DNA of 64,000 nt from Eleginops maclovinus. Its lineage: Eukaryota; Chordata; Actinopteri; Perciformes; Eleginopidae. Positions within the stretch are counted from its first letter, which is position 1. Each line of letters begins with the position of its first letter. Made by a program: the position numbers and the translations under genes. The notes under the pieces are model-generated. The model was not told the origin of the DNA. It worked only from the letters and a program-made list of their open reading frames with translations, and searched no databases. The stretch is taken from the NCBI RefSeq assembly GCF_036324505.1, contig NC_086350.1, positions 28,668,448 through 28,732,447 of the forward strand, read 5' to 3'. Below are positions 33,930 to 46,851 of the stretch, one piece after another.

Positions 33930-35781
33930 TTATTATCGACAGGACAGAGACTTCTCGGCCAGAGGCCGCATTTATTGTGGCCGGGGATTTTAACAGAGCC
34001 AACATGAAGAAAGTCCTGCCGAAATAGAGAGCCCTGGATAAACGGCGAGGTCCGAGCTAAACTTAAAGCACGGGCCACCGCGCACAGCAGCGTTGATTTG
34101 GATGAGTACAGGAATTCCAGGTATGCACTCCGGAGAGCTATTAGCAGTGCGAAAAGACAATACAGGGACAAGGTGGAGTCGAACTACAAGGGCTCCGACG
34201 CCAGAAATATGTGGTCTGGACTAAAAACAATATCAGACTACAAAAGGACAACGAGTGGTGCTGAGGAAGTGTCTGCATCTCTCCCAGATGAACTGAACAC
34301 ATTTTATGCACGCTTTGAGAGGCCCCCGGCTGTGGAGGCACAGAAGGCCCAGGATCCCTGCTCACTGGTTTTAACCAGTGCAGATGTGTGTAGATCTCTG
34401 AAAAGGATCAACACACACAGGGCTCCTGGACCTGATGGCATCCCTGGCCGTGCTCTCAAGGTGTGTGCAGTTCAGCTGGCAGATGTGTTTGATGATGTGA
34501 CATTTTCAATAGGTCACTGCTCCAGTCTGTAGTCCCCACATGTTTTAAAGAGTCCATCATTGTCCCTGTCCCCAAAAAGACAAAACCCATCTGCCTCAAT
34601 GACTACCGCCCAGTTGCACTCACCTCCATCATCATGAAGTGCTTTGAGCGGTTAGTCAAAACTTTTATCACCTCCTCCCTCCCTGACTCACTGGACCCCC
34701 TGCGGTTTGCCTACAGGGTAAACAGGTCCATGGATGATGCCATCTCCCTCACCCTCCACACTGCCCTCTCCCACCTGGACCAGAGGAACACTTATGAGAG
34801 AATGCTGTTCATTGACTACAGTTCAGCATTCAACATCATTGTGCCCTCCAAGCTCATCATTAAGCTCAGGGACCTTGGGCTCAACAGCGCCCTCTGTGAC
34901 TGGATCATGAGCTTCCTAACGGGCAGATCCCAGGCAGTGCGGATGGGGAACATCACATCCTCCACCTTGACCCTCAACACCGGAGCCCCTCAGGGTTGTG
35001 TGCTCAGCCCTCTCCTCTACTCCCTGTTCACGCACGACTGCGTGGCCACACACAGCTCCAACACCATCATCAAGTTTGCTGACGACACGACCGTCATCGG
35101 CCTGATCACAGACGGCGACGAGACGGCGTACAGAGAGGAAGTCAGAACCCTGACATCTTGGTGCCAGGACAACAACCTCCATCTCAACGTCAGCAAAACA
35201 AAGGAGCTGATTGTGGACTACAGGAAGAGGCAGAGAGAAGCACACACACCCATCACCATCGACGGGACTCCTGTGGAGAGGGTCAGCAGCTTCAGGTTCC
35301 TCGGGGTAAACATCAGTGAGGACATGACATGGACACATCACACCAGGGTCATATCCAAGGCGGCTCGACAGCGGCTCTTCTTCCTCCGCAGGCTGCGGAA
35401 GTTCAACATAGACTCCAGGATACTCTGCAACTTCTATAGGTGCACCATCGAGAGTATCCTGACTGGCTGCATCACCGCCTGGTATGGCAGTTGCACCACC
35501 CTCAACCGTAAGACTCTACAGAGGGTGGTGAAAACTGCTCAGCACATCACCAGGACGGAGCTGCCATCCATGGAGGACCTCTACGCCCAGCGGTGTAGGA
35601 AGAAGGCTGGTAGGATATTAAAGGACCCCCATCACCCCAGCAACAATCTGTTTTGTCTGCTGCCGTCTGGCAGACGGTACCGCAGCATCCGGACCAAGAC
35701 CACCAGACTCAGGGACAGCTGAACTCCTGAGCTCTGTGAATGTCTACTCACATCAGTTTCACATCAGTTTATAGTACACAC

Positions 35782-35837
<56 letters not shown>

Positions 35838-36183
35838 CACATCTGCCATACATATCTGTTTATAGTACACATATCTATATATTATACATATCTGCCATAT
35901 ACATCTGTTATACATAATATATACATCTGTCCATACCTCCTCATTCAACAGTGTAAAGTATTTAAATACTTTCAATGTATTCCACATATGTATATATTTC
36001 ACATCCTTAAATCTTTATTGTTGTTATTGTAAATATTTTTCTCTCTTTTTACACTATTTTATTATTATTTGCACCATGTATGTTGAGTTGTTGGAGGAGC
36101 ATGGGACATAAGATTTTCATTGCCAACATATATGTTGTATATGCTGTGCATATGACAAATAAAACCTTGAAACCTTGAAACCT
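33930..36183 (+). mobile_element. L2 LINE with internal deletion
   Basis: It starts within the endonuclease (EAAFIVAGDFNRANMKKVLP at about 33965-34025), then jumps directly to the linker (WINGEVRAKLKARAT at about 34035), so an internal part is missing. It continues through the reverse transcriptase to a 3' UTR with a TA microsatellite (about 35797-35834), and ends in ACCTTGAAACC repeats. One frameshift separates the frame 34098-34532 from 34634-35722. Confidence 0.9.
34634..35722 (+). CDS. L2 reverse transcriptase reading frame (partial)
   Basis: A 362-codon open frame covering most of the palm and thumb of an L2-type reverse transcriptase. It shows [13 protein letters not shown] (motif A), [18 protein letters not shown], the catalytic [25 protein letters not shown] and FRFLGVNIS, then the C-terminal domain with [17 protein letters not shown]. 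The frame upstream (34098-34532), with the RAPGPDGIPG motif, belongs to the same protein but is out of phase. The protein stops about 15 residues earlier than the sister copy at 42535. Not expected to be active. Confidence 0.85.
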   Translation: MKCFERLVKTFITSSLPDSLDPLRFAYRVNRSMDDAISLTLHTALSHLDQRNTYERMLFIDYSSAFNIIVPSKLIIKLRDLGLNSALCDWIMSFLTGRSQAVRMGNITSSTLTLNTGAPQGCVLSPLLYSLFTHDCVATHSSNTIIKFADDTTVIGLITDGDETAYREEVRTLTSWCQDNNLHLNVSKTKELIVDYRKRQREAHTPITIDGTPVERVSSFRFLGVNISEDMTWTHHTRVISKAARQRLFFLRRLRKFNIDSRILCNFYRCTIESILTGCITAWYGSCTTLNRKTLQRVVKTAQHITRTELPSMEDLYAQRCRKKAGRILKDPHHPSNNLFCLLPSGRRYRSIRTKTTRLRDS

Positions 36184-36189
36184 TGCTCA

Positions 36190-36350
36190 AGGGCCTCGCT
36201 AGTGGCCCAGGAGGTGAACAAGTTCCTCAGTATCAGTCCACACTCTGTATTTCTTGGTCTGGTATTTCTGGTCTCGGGATGTGAAACGGAGACCCTTCAG
36301 TCCAAAGTCCAAGCTCCTAAGTACTGAACCACTGCCTCTTGTGATTCTGT
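36190..36350 (+). repeat. SINE-like repeat fragment
   Basis: A tRNA-like tail ends CCTAAGTACTGAACCACTGC and is related in layout to the repeat at 22960-23220. It starts CTCAAGGGCCTCGCTAGTGG, directly after the L2 tail. Confidence 0.4.
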
Positions 36351-36941
36351 GTGCGACGTGCACATCACACATGCACATGCAGTCGGCACATGAACTGTAG
36401 GGCAGTATGGAGATGTGTAAAAGCCACTGGTCAACAATGGCTGCAACCAAATGACCCTCTTCTGTCAGGATCTCAGTTTCTGTATTTTTAGTTTACTGTT
36501 TTACTTTGAAATGTGTCTTGTTTTGTCACTTCCTGTCTTGTCTTATTTACTTCCTGTGTTGTCTGCTTTACTTCCTGTCTTTAGTTTCCCTCCTGTCTGA
36601 TTGTCTGATCGTGCTCACCTGTTGCCCCCGTGTTCCACCTCCCCCTTCCCAGCTGTTTCTTGTCTTGTGATTACCATCCTCTGTATTTAGTCTGGTCTTT
36701 CCTTTGTGTTCTTTGTCGCGTCGTCGTCGTTGTTTGTCGTTTGCCTGTTCCCTGAACCCTTTTGGATCCCCCTTTTTCAGCCCTCCCGCTTCCACTGGTT
36801 TGTCCGTGTTTTAATTTGATACTTTTCCTTTGTTTTACCTTTTGTCTGCATTTTTGTTAACAGCTTTTTATAAATAAAAGCTTGCCCTTTGTTACATTCA
36901 AACCCCTGCCTCCTGTATTGCTTCTGCACCTGGGTCCTTTC

Positions 36942-39900
36942 CAGGGGTGAAAGTAAGCCGGTGCGAGGCGGTGCTGCGTTCCTGTAAAAGATTTCGCGGC
37001 GGTGCGGCGCACCGGTAAGATTTGATGATAAGGGTTTATTATGTTGAATACATTTTTTTTTTTTTTTTAAATCCAAAAAATGCAGTAACGCACGCCTTTT
37101 AAGAAGAAAACATATCTAGGCTACCCACAATATGTCATTTTTGACCAGCTCCGATGAAGATAACAGCTTGGCTTGCTTAAAATAGTCATTAGTCAAAGGA
37201 TCTCCTGCGTGCGCAGCTTCCAATTGCATAGACTGACGCTTTCAAATCCACCCCTATTCAGACCCCAACAAAAAATATTTGGAAATAATGGTACTAAATT
37301 GTACTAATGGGAAAGCCATCCAGTAGCCTATGGTAATCAGTTTTCAAAACGTCTGCAAATATCCCATATATTTTGGTCTTTCTGTTGGTGCCTTTCTGGA
37401 GCTTGCGTTCCGTTTGATTCCATCTCCTGCCCGCGCTTGCTCCGCAGTTAGTTCTAGTGAATGAAGTCGTCTCGACTCTCGTCTTTAAAACTGTCAGCGA
37501 AATGTTAAATCGGCTTTTCAAAAACTTCATGTTTTTGTGATTGGGTGGCATACTGAGACATGTCTTCTACTCGGACAAATAATAAATTACTCTTCTTCAA
37601 ATAGGCTGTTCACGCTGTTTGTAACGGGGGCACAGCTGAGCAGAGCGTCCGCTTTAGTGGGCTACAGGACCGTAAGCTTGTGATTTAAATGTGAGCATGC
37701 TTTGTTAAGTAAGCAAGCGTTTTCCTGACACCCTAAAAAGTATTCATATGAGCCCTCTCACTCCCTGTAATATTTACATTATCACGTGTTAAAATATTTA
37801 CAGTGTATCAACTAGACAGCCAATATATGGGAATGTTTTCAGAAGCTGATTGAGGAAGTGCGTGCTGTGAAGAAAAGCATTGTGATACGGAGAGATAAAA
37901 GAATGCAGAAAAGAATAACCGAGCTATTTAAAAGAAAGGACCGAGTTATTGAAAATGAAAATCAGGAAAAAGTCAGAAAAACAGATGGCTCGGTGCATGC
38001 AGTCCCTTGCGCGAAGGAAGTGAATGAGAACGCAAGTGTGAATGAGAGTAACGTTGCAGGTGCAGGACCGTCAACAAGTGATGCTGGGCCTGCTGCAAGT
38101 AGGTCTACCGCTTACCCCCCTGTTTGGTCAAAGGAGCAATTTGAACAGTTCAGAACAAAAAACGAATGGTTGTATGCCCAAAATGGCATGCTTGGCTGCA
38201 TCTCATGCCGTGATGTTAAGGGCCTTGGTGTCAGCGCATCTCGAGGTGTTAATATAGTAAGCAATTGGGCAGAGGGGAATATCGCCCCATGTGGCCATTC
38301 AAGGACCGTGCAGCTGTCATCTCTCCGCAAAAAAATTCATGAGCACAGAGAATCTGCAGCCCACAATGAAGCTGTTAAGATTCTTAAAACTGCACAGAAA
38401 GAGATCCTTTTAAACATGAATGCCACCAGCCAGGAGTCTGCGTTTGAGGCCACTGCCAAAGTGTTCAGGACCGCTTATTTTGTTGCCAAACATGACAAGC
38501 CTTTTACAGATTTTGAGAAATTAATTGATCTTCAAGAAGCAAATTCACTCAATTTAGGTCGCATTCTGCACAGCAAGACAGTCTGTGTTGACATAATTGA
38601 CCATGTATCAACTCAAATGAAACATCAAATTGTGAGGAGGATAATTGAAAATAAAAGTAAAATTACTGTGTTGGCTGATGAGTCAACCAGTGTGGGGCAC
38701 AAATCGACACTGATTGTGTTTTTAAAGGCCAGCATTGACGGCGAGATGGAGCCCATTGCTTTTCCCTTAGATTTGATTGAGCTGGACAATTTGTCTGCTG
38801 CTCACATCAAAGGCAAGATAATGCACTGTCTCCTCAACAATGGCTTCACAATGGAGCTCCTGCAGGAGATGCTTATTGGATTTTGCAGTGATGGGGCCAA
38901 TGTGATGCTGGGAGTGAAGTCAGGCGTTGGGAAGCTGCTCCAAGATGACTTCCCAAATATAGTTCTATGGCACTGCCTGAATCATAGGCTGGAGCTGGCG
39001 GTGGCTCAGGCATTGGAAGCCACTGGAGGGACAAAGGACTTCCAGGCGTTCCTTGATGCCCTGTACACATTATACTGCCAGTCCCCAAAAAGCATGCGGG
39101 AGCTGAGTGAGTGCGCCCACAATCTCCATATCACATTGAGAAGAATCGTAAGAGTCTTCAATGTCCGATGGGTGGCCTCCTCATGGCGAGCTGTTAATGC
39201 AGTCTGGTATTCCTATGGAGCACTGGCACAGCACTTCCGTGAAGCATCAGAAGACCGCACAAAAGATGGCAGAGAGAGGGCCAAATTTCAAGGCTTGCTC
39301 TCTAAGTTGTGCTCCATCAACTTTGTGAAAAATCTTGCTCTGATGGCTGATGGAACTGAAGAATCTCTCTGAGATACTTCAGAACAGGGGGATCACTCTG
39401 CCAAAAGCTCATGACATCATGCTAACATACACCAAGAGGATAGGAAGCCTTATCACATACCCAGGACAGCATGCAGTTGAGGCAAGTCAGGCCGAGAAAG
39501 ACATGAAATTCAAGGAAGAAGATTTAAAAGTCGGCAGGTCCCCCATCATTGATGCATCAAAGTTCATCCAAGCAGTGGCAGACAGTTTGAATGAGAGGCT
39601 CTTCACAACCACAGCCAACAGAGCACAGGCCAGTGTTGCAGCTCAAAGAAAAGAAAGTTACACCACACTGATGAACCAAATGGCAGCCCTTGACCCAAAG
39701 AAATGGGATCATGCCAATCCCAGACATGGAGAGGATGAGGTGAGGGCTTTGTGTCATACTCTACATGTAAATGAGAAAACAACACACCTTGGATTTGTTG
39801 AATATAAGGCAAGTGGGGGGAGAAGCATTCCAAGCAACATGAAAAAGTTGTGCATAGCAGTAGACACCCTCTCAGCAAGTAATGCAGACTGTGAGAGGGG

Positions 39901-40526
39901 GTTCAGCGCGATGAACAATATCATTACTGAGTACAGGAGCAAACTGACGACCAAAAATGCTGCAAACCTTCTCTTCATCAGTACAGTTGGCCCCCCAACC
40001 AACCAGTGGAATCCTTTGCCATATGTGAAGACCTGGCTTGCCAAAGGGAGAAGAGCAGCACATTCCACATCTGGCATGGCTCGCCAGCACCCTGAAGAGG
40101 ACAACTACTTCAGCCCTGTTTGGAATTTGTTTTAAATATTTTGTTTGGATGGAGGGAATCCACCATTTTGCATGTTATGTGGCATGGCTCACCAGCAACC
40201 TGAAGATGACAACTAGGCCTACTTGTATTTTTTATATATATTTTTTTGTTTCTACCATTTTGTATTTTTCAGTCAAGTTACTAATCTGGAATGTGTTTTT
40301 AATATGTTTGGATGGAGGGAATCCACCATTTTGAATTGTTCATGTGGCATGGCTCACCAGCACCCTGAAGAAGACAATTAGGCCTACTTTGATTTTTTAA
40401 AATATTTTTTTTAGTTTTTCCCCCCCCCCCCCCCCCCCCGGGTAAGACGGAGTTAAAAAATAATACAGTGAGTGACACACCGGACATTGTAGCACCTGTA
40501 AGAAATGAAAACTACTTTCACCCCTG
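36942..40526 (+). mobile_element. hAT transposon, about 3.6 kb, KIAA1586-like transposase
   Basis: Terminal inverted repeats CAGGGGTGAAAGTA (left) and TACTTTCACCCCTG (right) are exact. The 8-bp duplications GTCCTTTC are at 36934-36941 and 40527-40534. It contains one long intronless transposase gene with a single frameshift, a run of about 19-20 C at 40420-40439, and repeated C-terminal coding sequence in its 3' part. Confidence 0.92.
37903..40135 (+). pseudogene. hAT transposase (KIAA1586-like), one frameshift
   Basis: The open frame runs to 39372, then continues in another phase from about 39350 to the stop at 40133-40135, so one indel near 39352 breaks it. The ATG at 37903 begins MQKRITELFKRKD; the open frame itself extends a little further upstream. 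Domains are a Cys/His N-terminal region (CISCRDVKGLG, WAEGNIAPCG), the catalytic ADESTSVGHKSTL and FCSDGANVMLG segments, LWHCLNHRLELAV, FNVRWVASSW, and the C-terminal dimerisation motif NADCERGFSAMNNI. This matches DUF4371-type hAT transposases, from which host genes such as KIAA1586 derive. It nearly fills the element, and there is no sign of host use. Confidence 0.85.
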
Positions 40527-40553
40527 GTCCTTTCCCAAATCCCGACACTCTTC

Positions 40554-41424
40554 CATAGGATGTGTTATTGCTTTTGCACAAATGGAAGGAATTTTATATG
40601 GTCCGGGTTCTCTGGTGCTTGCTTTAGTGGAATCCTCCTGAAACATGTGTAGTACATAATGTAGGTGACGAACAATTATGGTCAAAATCCAGTTGGTTGT
40701 CTAAATGAAGGTGGGATTAAAAGCAGGTATCCCTAGCCTCTGCTTTGACGGAAAGCCTCGGAAAAACCACAAATCTCCAAAAAGCATTTTAAATGTAAGA
40801 TCATCAAATAGACTTTATGAAAAAAATAAAAACTTGTTGTTGCAGCAGTTAAGATTTCATAGATTCAGTTCAGAGACTAGGCTTTACTGCACACCTTGGC
40901 ATTTCTCTTTGTGTGTGTGAGAGACACTTTGCATATATCTGTTTGTATATCATAGTCAGTATGAGCGTGGTGACGGGGACCCCCTGCAGCAGTACTGTGT
41001 GCTGCCCACACTGCCATTTCCATCTGTGTATAAATAAACAGCAGTCACTGTGCGGCGCTCTTATTGGACACCATGTAATGAGCTGTGGAGGGCCATTCAG
41101 CAGTGTCTCACTCTGAACCCCCCCCCCCCCCCTTCATCTAATTAATAGCAGACCTCAGAGCAAAGGCACAGTCCTTTTGTCATTCTATCTCCATATGCAG
41201 CTCCACATGTGCATATGTTTACTTTCAGTTGTGTCTAGCATGCGCAACATGTGCTGTAGCTCATCGGATCTTCAAGTCTTTATTTATAGCATTTTCCTGA
41301 TATATTGTTTCTGTATTTTATTTTTTGTTTTCTGGACGTATCCAGATTTAGATGTCTTCGTTCAGCACCCTAGCTGGCCATCAACAGAAGTAAATAAATG
41401 AAAACTGGCACAAAGTAACACATT
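40554..41424. other. Intergenic sequence
   Basis: No gene recognised. A C-run lies at about 41120-41132. Short open frames have no motif. Confidence 0.3.
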
Positions 41425-41750
41425 TAAAGGTCCCCTATTATGCAAAATGCAGTTTTTGATGTCTTTCATACATAATTATGTGTCCCCGGTGTGAAAGGAG
41501 ATTCACAAAGTGTCAGAAAATACAACCTTCTCTGTTTTCCTCCTTACCCACATCTCTAAAAACGGGGGTACAAACGAGCTGATCCAGATTTGCTGTCCTT
41601 ATGACGTAATAACCAAAATGTGGGCTGGCTTTACATTGAACTCGTGGCAACGTCCCTTCCACGTGACACGTCCCAACCTATCGTCCGCAATATACAGTCG
41701 GTGAGCTGAATCCCATCCGCAGCACCTCTGTGTGTCTGTGTGTTCAGCAG
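41425..41750. repeat. Dispersed repeat (GGTCCCCTATTATGC family)
   Basis: It begins AAAGGTCCCCTATTATGCAA. It is the second copy of the family at 15657-15850. Confidence 0.45.
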
Positions 41751-42059
41751 GATGTCTGCAGGAGGGACTTAGAGTTGTTTTATACGCATTACAAACGTAA
41801 CAGAGTTACAGTAATGTATTACTTTTCGATGTAACGCAGTAATACAACACATTCCGTCTGAAATGTGGGTAATATAACATCCGTTAGAATTCTCAGTAAC
41901 ACAGTTACAACACATTTTAACCCGACATGATGTGGTGTTTTGTTTCTAAGAATTCACAAACATCACGAGACATTCCGACACCAGAGAAATAATTGTGCAG
42001 GTAGAATAGTGACTCAGTAAGTCTGCTTACTATAGGTTAAGAGGGCTGCAGAAACAGAT

Positions 42060-42122
42060 TCACAATGCAGAGCTGCAGGCTCACAATGCAGAGCTGCAGG
42101 CTCACAATGCAGAGCTGCAGGC
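42060..42122 (+). repeat. 21-bp tandem repeat, three units
   Basis: Three exact copies of a unit containing CACAATGCAGAGCTGCAGG. Confidence 0.9.
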
Positions 42123-42534
42123 TCGGAGAAAAGAAAAGAAAAAGACAGGAGTGCACTGAGTCAAAGCAACAGAAGGTAACTTTCTCTGGGTCTGCTGCTT
42201 GAACCCTGAGAAGTTCAGAGACTCGTGGCAGAGTGTTGAAGATCTGCAGCCTCTGTCCTCTGTGGAATCGCCAGTTTTTCGAAAGCTTGTCAGCAAAATG
42301 CCCGTTAACACACCAATGACAAGGTGAGCTAACGTTGCGATAGAGACTCGTTCATATACAGCAGGTTACAGGGCCGTGCAGAGGCTACTTTTGTGGTTAT
42401 TTTGGTGAAAATAACTCAAAGTACCGTAACGCAAAAGTAGTGTAACACATTACAGTTCAGAGACAGTAATAATGTAATGTAACTTATTACTTTAAAAAGA
42501 CAGTAAGTCATATGTTCTGTATTACATTTTGGAA

Positions 42535-43497
42535 CACACACCCATCACCATCGACGGGACTCCTGTGGAGAGAGTCAGCAGCTTCAGGTTCCTCGGGGTT
42601 AACATCAGTGAGGACCTGACATGGACACATCACACCAGGGTCATATCCAAGACGGCTCGACAGCGGCTCTTCTTCCTCCGCAGGCTGCGGAAGTTCAACA
42701 TGGACTCCAGGATACTCTGCAACTTCTACAGGTGCACCATCGAGAGTATCCTGACTGGCTGCATCACCGCCTGGTATGGCAGTTGCACCGCCCTCAACCG
42801 TAAGACTCTACAGAGGGTGGTGAAAACTGCTCAGCACATCACCAGGACGGAGCTGCCATCCATGGAGGACCTCTACACCCAGCGGTGTAGGAAGAAGGCC
42901 GGTAGGATATTAAAGGACCCCCATCACCCCAGCAACAATCTGTTCTGTCTGCTGCCGTCTGGCAGACGGTACCGCAGCATCCGGACCAAGACCACCAGAC
43001 TCAGAGACAGTTTTATACCACAGGCTATAAGACTACTGAACTCCTGAGCTGTGTGAATGTCTACTCACATCTGTTTATAGTACACACATACATATATATA
43101 TATATATTATACACATCTGCCATACATATCTGTTTATAGTACACATATCTATATATTATACATATCTGTTTATAGTACACATATCTATATATTATACATA
43201 TCTGCCATATACATCTGTTATACATAATATATGCATCTGTCCATACCTCCTCATTCAACAGTGTAAAGTGTTTAAATACTCTCAATGTATTCCACATATG
43301 TATATATTTCACATCCTCAAATCTTTATTGTTGTTATTGTAAATATTCTTCTCTCTTTTTCACTATTTTATTTATCTTTTGCACCATGTATGTTGAGTTG
43401 TTGGAGGAGCACGCGACATAAGATTTTCATTGCCAACATATACGCTGTATCTGCTGTGCATATGACCAATAAAACCTTGAAACTTGAAACTTGAAAC
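42535..43497 (+). mobile_element. L2 LINE, 5'-truncated
   Basis: Near-identical to 35244-36183, starting inside the reverse transcriptase at [14 protein letters not shown] and running through the stop at about 43047 and a TA-rich 3' UTR to CTTGAAA repeats. The C-terminus is complete here (DSFIPQAIRLLNS). TTGGAA at 42529-42534 and 43498-43503 is a likely target duplication. Confidence 0.9.
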
Positions 43498-44704
43498 TTG
43501 GAAGTAACTTGCCCATCACTGTATATATAATACATACAATGTCTCTGTTCTTTTTCTTTTTTTTTTTGACACATGTTTTTATTGTCTTTTTTCTTTTCTT
43601 ACAACACAATACAAAGACACAAAACAAAACACATAAATAGGCACGTCAATAAGTATAAAAAGGCACTTGAAAAAATTCGAAATATTCAGATATTAGTGGT
43701 GCATAGCTTGTTTGGTAACTATCTGTTACTCATCGTGGTTTAAAAAGAAAGAAAAGAATAAAAGAAAAGACCTTTTGCAGGCATGTACATACACAGGTAG
43801 ACAGCATTTGTATCCCACATACAAGTGTTCCTTCATAATGTGATCATTGAACAAAACAAAACAAGAACAGTAGACTACAAAGCTGTCATGAAATCGTCCC
43901 CCTCCAGAAATTCCATAAATGAGCCCCATATCTTTACAAATGTATTATATTTCCCTTTAATAACATATGTCAGTTTTTTAAGGCAAGGCATTGCAGTAGC
44001 CCCTCAACCCACATTCGTTTAGCTTCAAGAAGACTGAATATGACCATCTTCTTACTGCTATTGCTAAGCGTACAGCTTGCTGGGAAACATCCAAAAATAC
44101 AAAGCTTGGGACAGAGTGGAAGTTGTTCCTTGATAAATATGGACACAATTGTAATAACCTCTTTCCAAAAATCTTGAATGAGGGTGCATTCCCAGAGGCA
44201 GTGAAACAAACTACCTTTATGTGTACCACATTTGACACAAGTGTCCGGTGTATTGGGGTAAAGTATATTCTCATCAACCTGGAGGATTTTGAACCTTGTA
44301 TTTATTGTTTAGCATTGGAGACATATATCTTGCCACTCTTCTACCGTGATCTCTTCATTGAGGTCTGAGCACCATGCTAATCTTTCATCCTCTGAAGATT
44401 CCTTTGCTGCATCTATGATAATCTGATAAAACGTTGAGATTAATCCAGCTGCTCCATAATGGTTCAGAACTGTCCTTTCCAAAGAATTTAGTGAAAGAGG
44501 ATTTACAGAGTTCTGTGTCTTTGTTATGAATGTTCTTATCTGAAGGTACTTGAAAAAATGTTTAGGCTCAATGTTAAACTTTTGCTTGATCAGTAAAACT
44601 TAAAAGATTATCATTCTCATACAGATCTGAAATCTTACTGATACCTCTGTCTGCCCATAACTTAAAACCAAGGTCAAGTCCCCGAACAGACTTGAAAAAA
44701 TATG

Positions 44705-44860
44705 GAAAGTGGACTGCTACTTAGAGAGGTCCCAGTTCACCGCTGCACAATAGCTGCCCACTGCTCCTAGTACTAGGATGGGTTAAATGCAGAGGAGTGT
44801 GCTTTGCTGTGTGCATGTATGTGACTATAAAAGAAGGTTTCATCCTCCGATTCTATCTAC
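44705..44860 (-). repeat. SINE-like repeat, minus-strand copy
   Basis: The reverse complement carries TTTAACCCATCCTAGTACTA and AGCAGTGGGCAGCTATTGTG, as in the copy at 22960-23220. It interrupts the L1-like LINE. Confidence 0.6.
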
Positions 44861-46851
44861 CTGGTGTGAAGGTTCTGTTCCCCCAGACAGGTGAGAATTG
44901 GAATAGTGGAGCATTTTCCCAAAGATAACTTAACACCTCCTGCCAAACTATCAGTGTATTTCTGACAAAGGGGTTCGCGGTGTGCTTTTTCAGAGTGGCT
45001 AAAGTTGAAGAGTAAAGGTAGAGGTGTAAGGGATTTTAAAAGTTGTGGTTTCCTCCATCCTTATCCAGTACAGCGGTGACTGATGTTCAAACCAATATGA
45101 GGCTGCTCTTAGTTGGGCAGCCCAATAATATCCCTGTAGGAAAGGGAGTTTTAAACCGCCTCTGTGATACGGTAAGTACAACAGGGTCATGCGTAGTCTT
45201 GTGCGTCTATCGTTCCAAACAAAATTACAAAAAAGTGTTTTTCATTTTAACAAAGAAATTACCAGGGTGAGCGAGTGGGATGGATTGGAAAAGGTACAGG
45301 AACTTAGGAAGAATAATCATCTTCAGAACATTAATACGTCCTATCATGGAAAGTGGCAAAGATTTCCATCTGTTAATAGATTCTTCTACAGACTCAATTA
45401 TCGGGTTATAGTTAGCTGGTATAATGGACTCTATCGTAGGTGTGATTTTAACTCCAAGATATGTAAAGCTGTCTGTAATTTTCCTAAAAGGTGTACTTAG
45501 TGATGGATTCAGTCTTTCATATTTTTTCAGTAAGAGAATTGTAGATTTAGATGCATTAACCTTGTAACCTGAGAAGCTGCCATATGTTCCTATTAAAGTT
45601 AATAAAACAGGTATAGATTGTTTTAAGTCTATCAAAAAAAAATAACTACATCATCTGCAAACAATCCTATTTTGTTCTCAATAGTATTCATTTTGATACC
45701 AGTGTTGTTTCTAATCGCAATCGCTAAAGGTTCAATGGCCATAACAAAAACAAGGGGAGACGAAGGACATCCCTGTCTTGTACCTCTGGAAAGAGAGAAC
45801 AGTTTGGATACCATATAGTTGGTCATCACTGAAGCCGTTGAGTCATGACATAAGATTTTAATCCACTTGAGAAAATAGCTGCCTATTCCAAAACTGTTTA
45901 ACACCTCAAATAGGTTTCATGCTTGACCCTATCGAAGGCTTTTTCCGCATCGAGTCAGATCACAGCCATATCAGGTGTTTCTTTCTTGGCATGTATAATA
46001 TTCATTAACCTACGAATATTGTGAGAGCCCTGTCTTCCTTTAATAAAACCATTTTGATCTAGTGCAATAATAGCTGATAAGTGTTTCTCTAACCAGACAT
46101 GTGGACTCGAGTCACATGACATTATTTTAATGACTTCAGACTCGACTTGATAAAATTCGCCATAACTTGCGACTCGACTTGGACTTGAAAACTATTCACT
46201 CGAGACTTGAATCGGACTTTGCCTCTTTGACTTGTAATGACTTGACATGTCTCCAGTCAAAAAATAAATTTCCTGATCGTGGACCAAGACACCCCAGAGA
46301 CTCATTCACTTCCGCGAGAAAAACAAAGAAACAAACTAAAAAAGCGGACGGGCGGGCTACGTGCAAGTCAGCTATTTCCCCCCTTTTTTCAGTCACGGGT
46401 GAAAATACACGTAGGCTACACAGTCAACATAGTAGATTGTATAAACACGTAAAATAGGCTATTTACTAAATTCTAAATGCACAATTCAATGTAGCTTTAC
46501 GACTATTCTCGTCACCATTTGTTGTAATCATATTCCTTTGGCTTCCTTCATGAGTCGCCACTGGCAGACAGCCTTACGTTGTTTGCAGGAAAATCTGTGG
46601 CCTAGTAAATGCCATCAGCCAAATAGGCTAATTACTTATCCTTACAGTGGACGCCGCAATTTGGAAAACACTATATTTGCAGCTGTGCTGAGTAACTTGT
46701 AGCTATATCCATTCGTTTCCAATACAGTAGAGATTAGAGTAATATTAGTGCAGGATACCAACGTTTGGCCACTAGATGTCACTCGAGCGTTTTCTATTTC
46801 AAATGAATACATGAGTCAACGAAGAACAACATTAGTCGGCACGCAGAGGAG

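Larger units (their letters stand above)
36463..40547 (+). mobile_element. Solo LTR (about 490 bp) split by a hAT transposon
   Basis: The LTR starts TGTCAGGATC and ends ATCCCGACA. CTCTTC is repeated on each side at 36457-36462 and 40548-40553. Without the hAT insert the LTR is 36463-36941 plus 40535-40547. AATAAA in the phrase TATAAATAAAAGC near 36875 suits the R region of a plus-strand LTR. No gag or pol remains. Confidence 0.75.
41768..43521. mobile_element. hAT-like MITE split by an L2 fragment
   Basis: The right end is AAGTAACTTGCCCATCACTG. The preceding part (to 42534) is full of TTAC/GTAA motifs and ends ATTACATTTTGGAA. Joining the two sides across the L2 copy restores a continuous CATTTTGGAAGTAACTTGCC. 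The left end is not clear, so the start coordinate is approximate. Confidence 0.5.

Noticed and set aside
34916..35341. 141-codon minus frame
   Set aside because: Antisense shadow of the L2 reverse transcriptase.
42060..42122. Possible CRISPR-like array
   Set aside because: Only three directly abutting 21-bp units without spacers, in a vertebrate genome.
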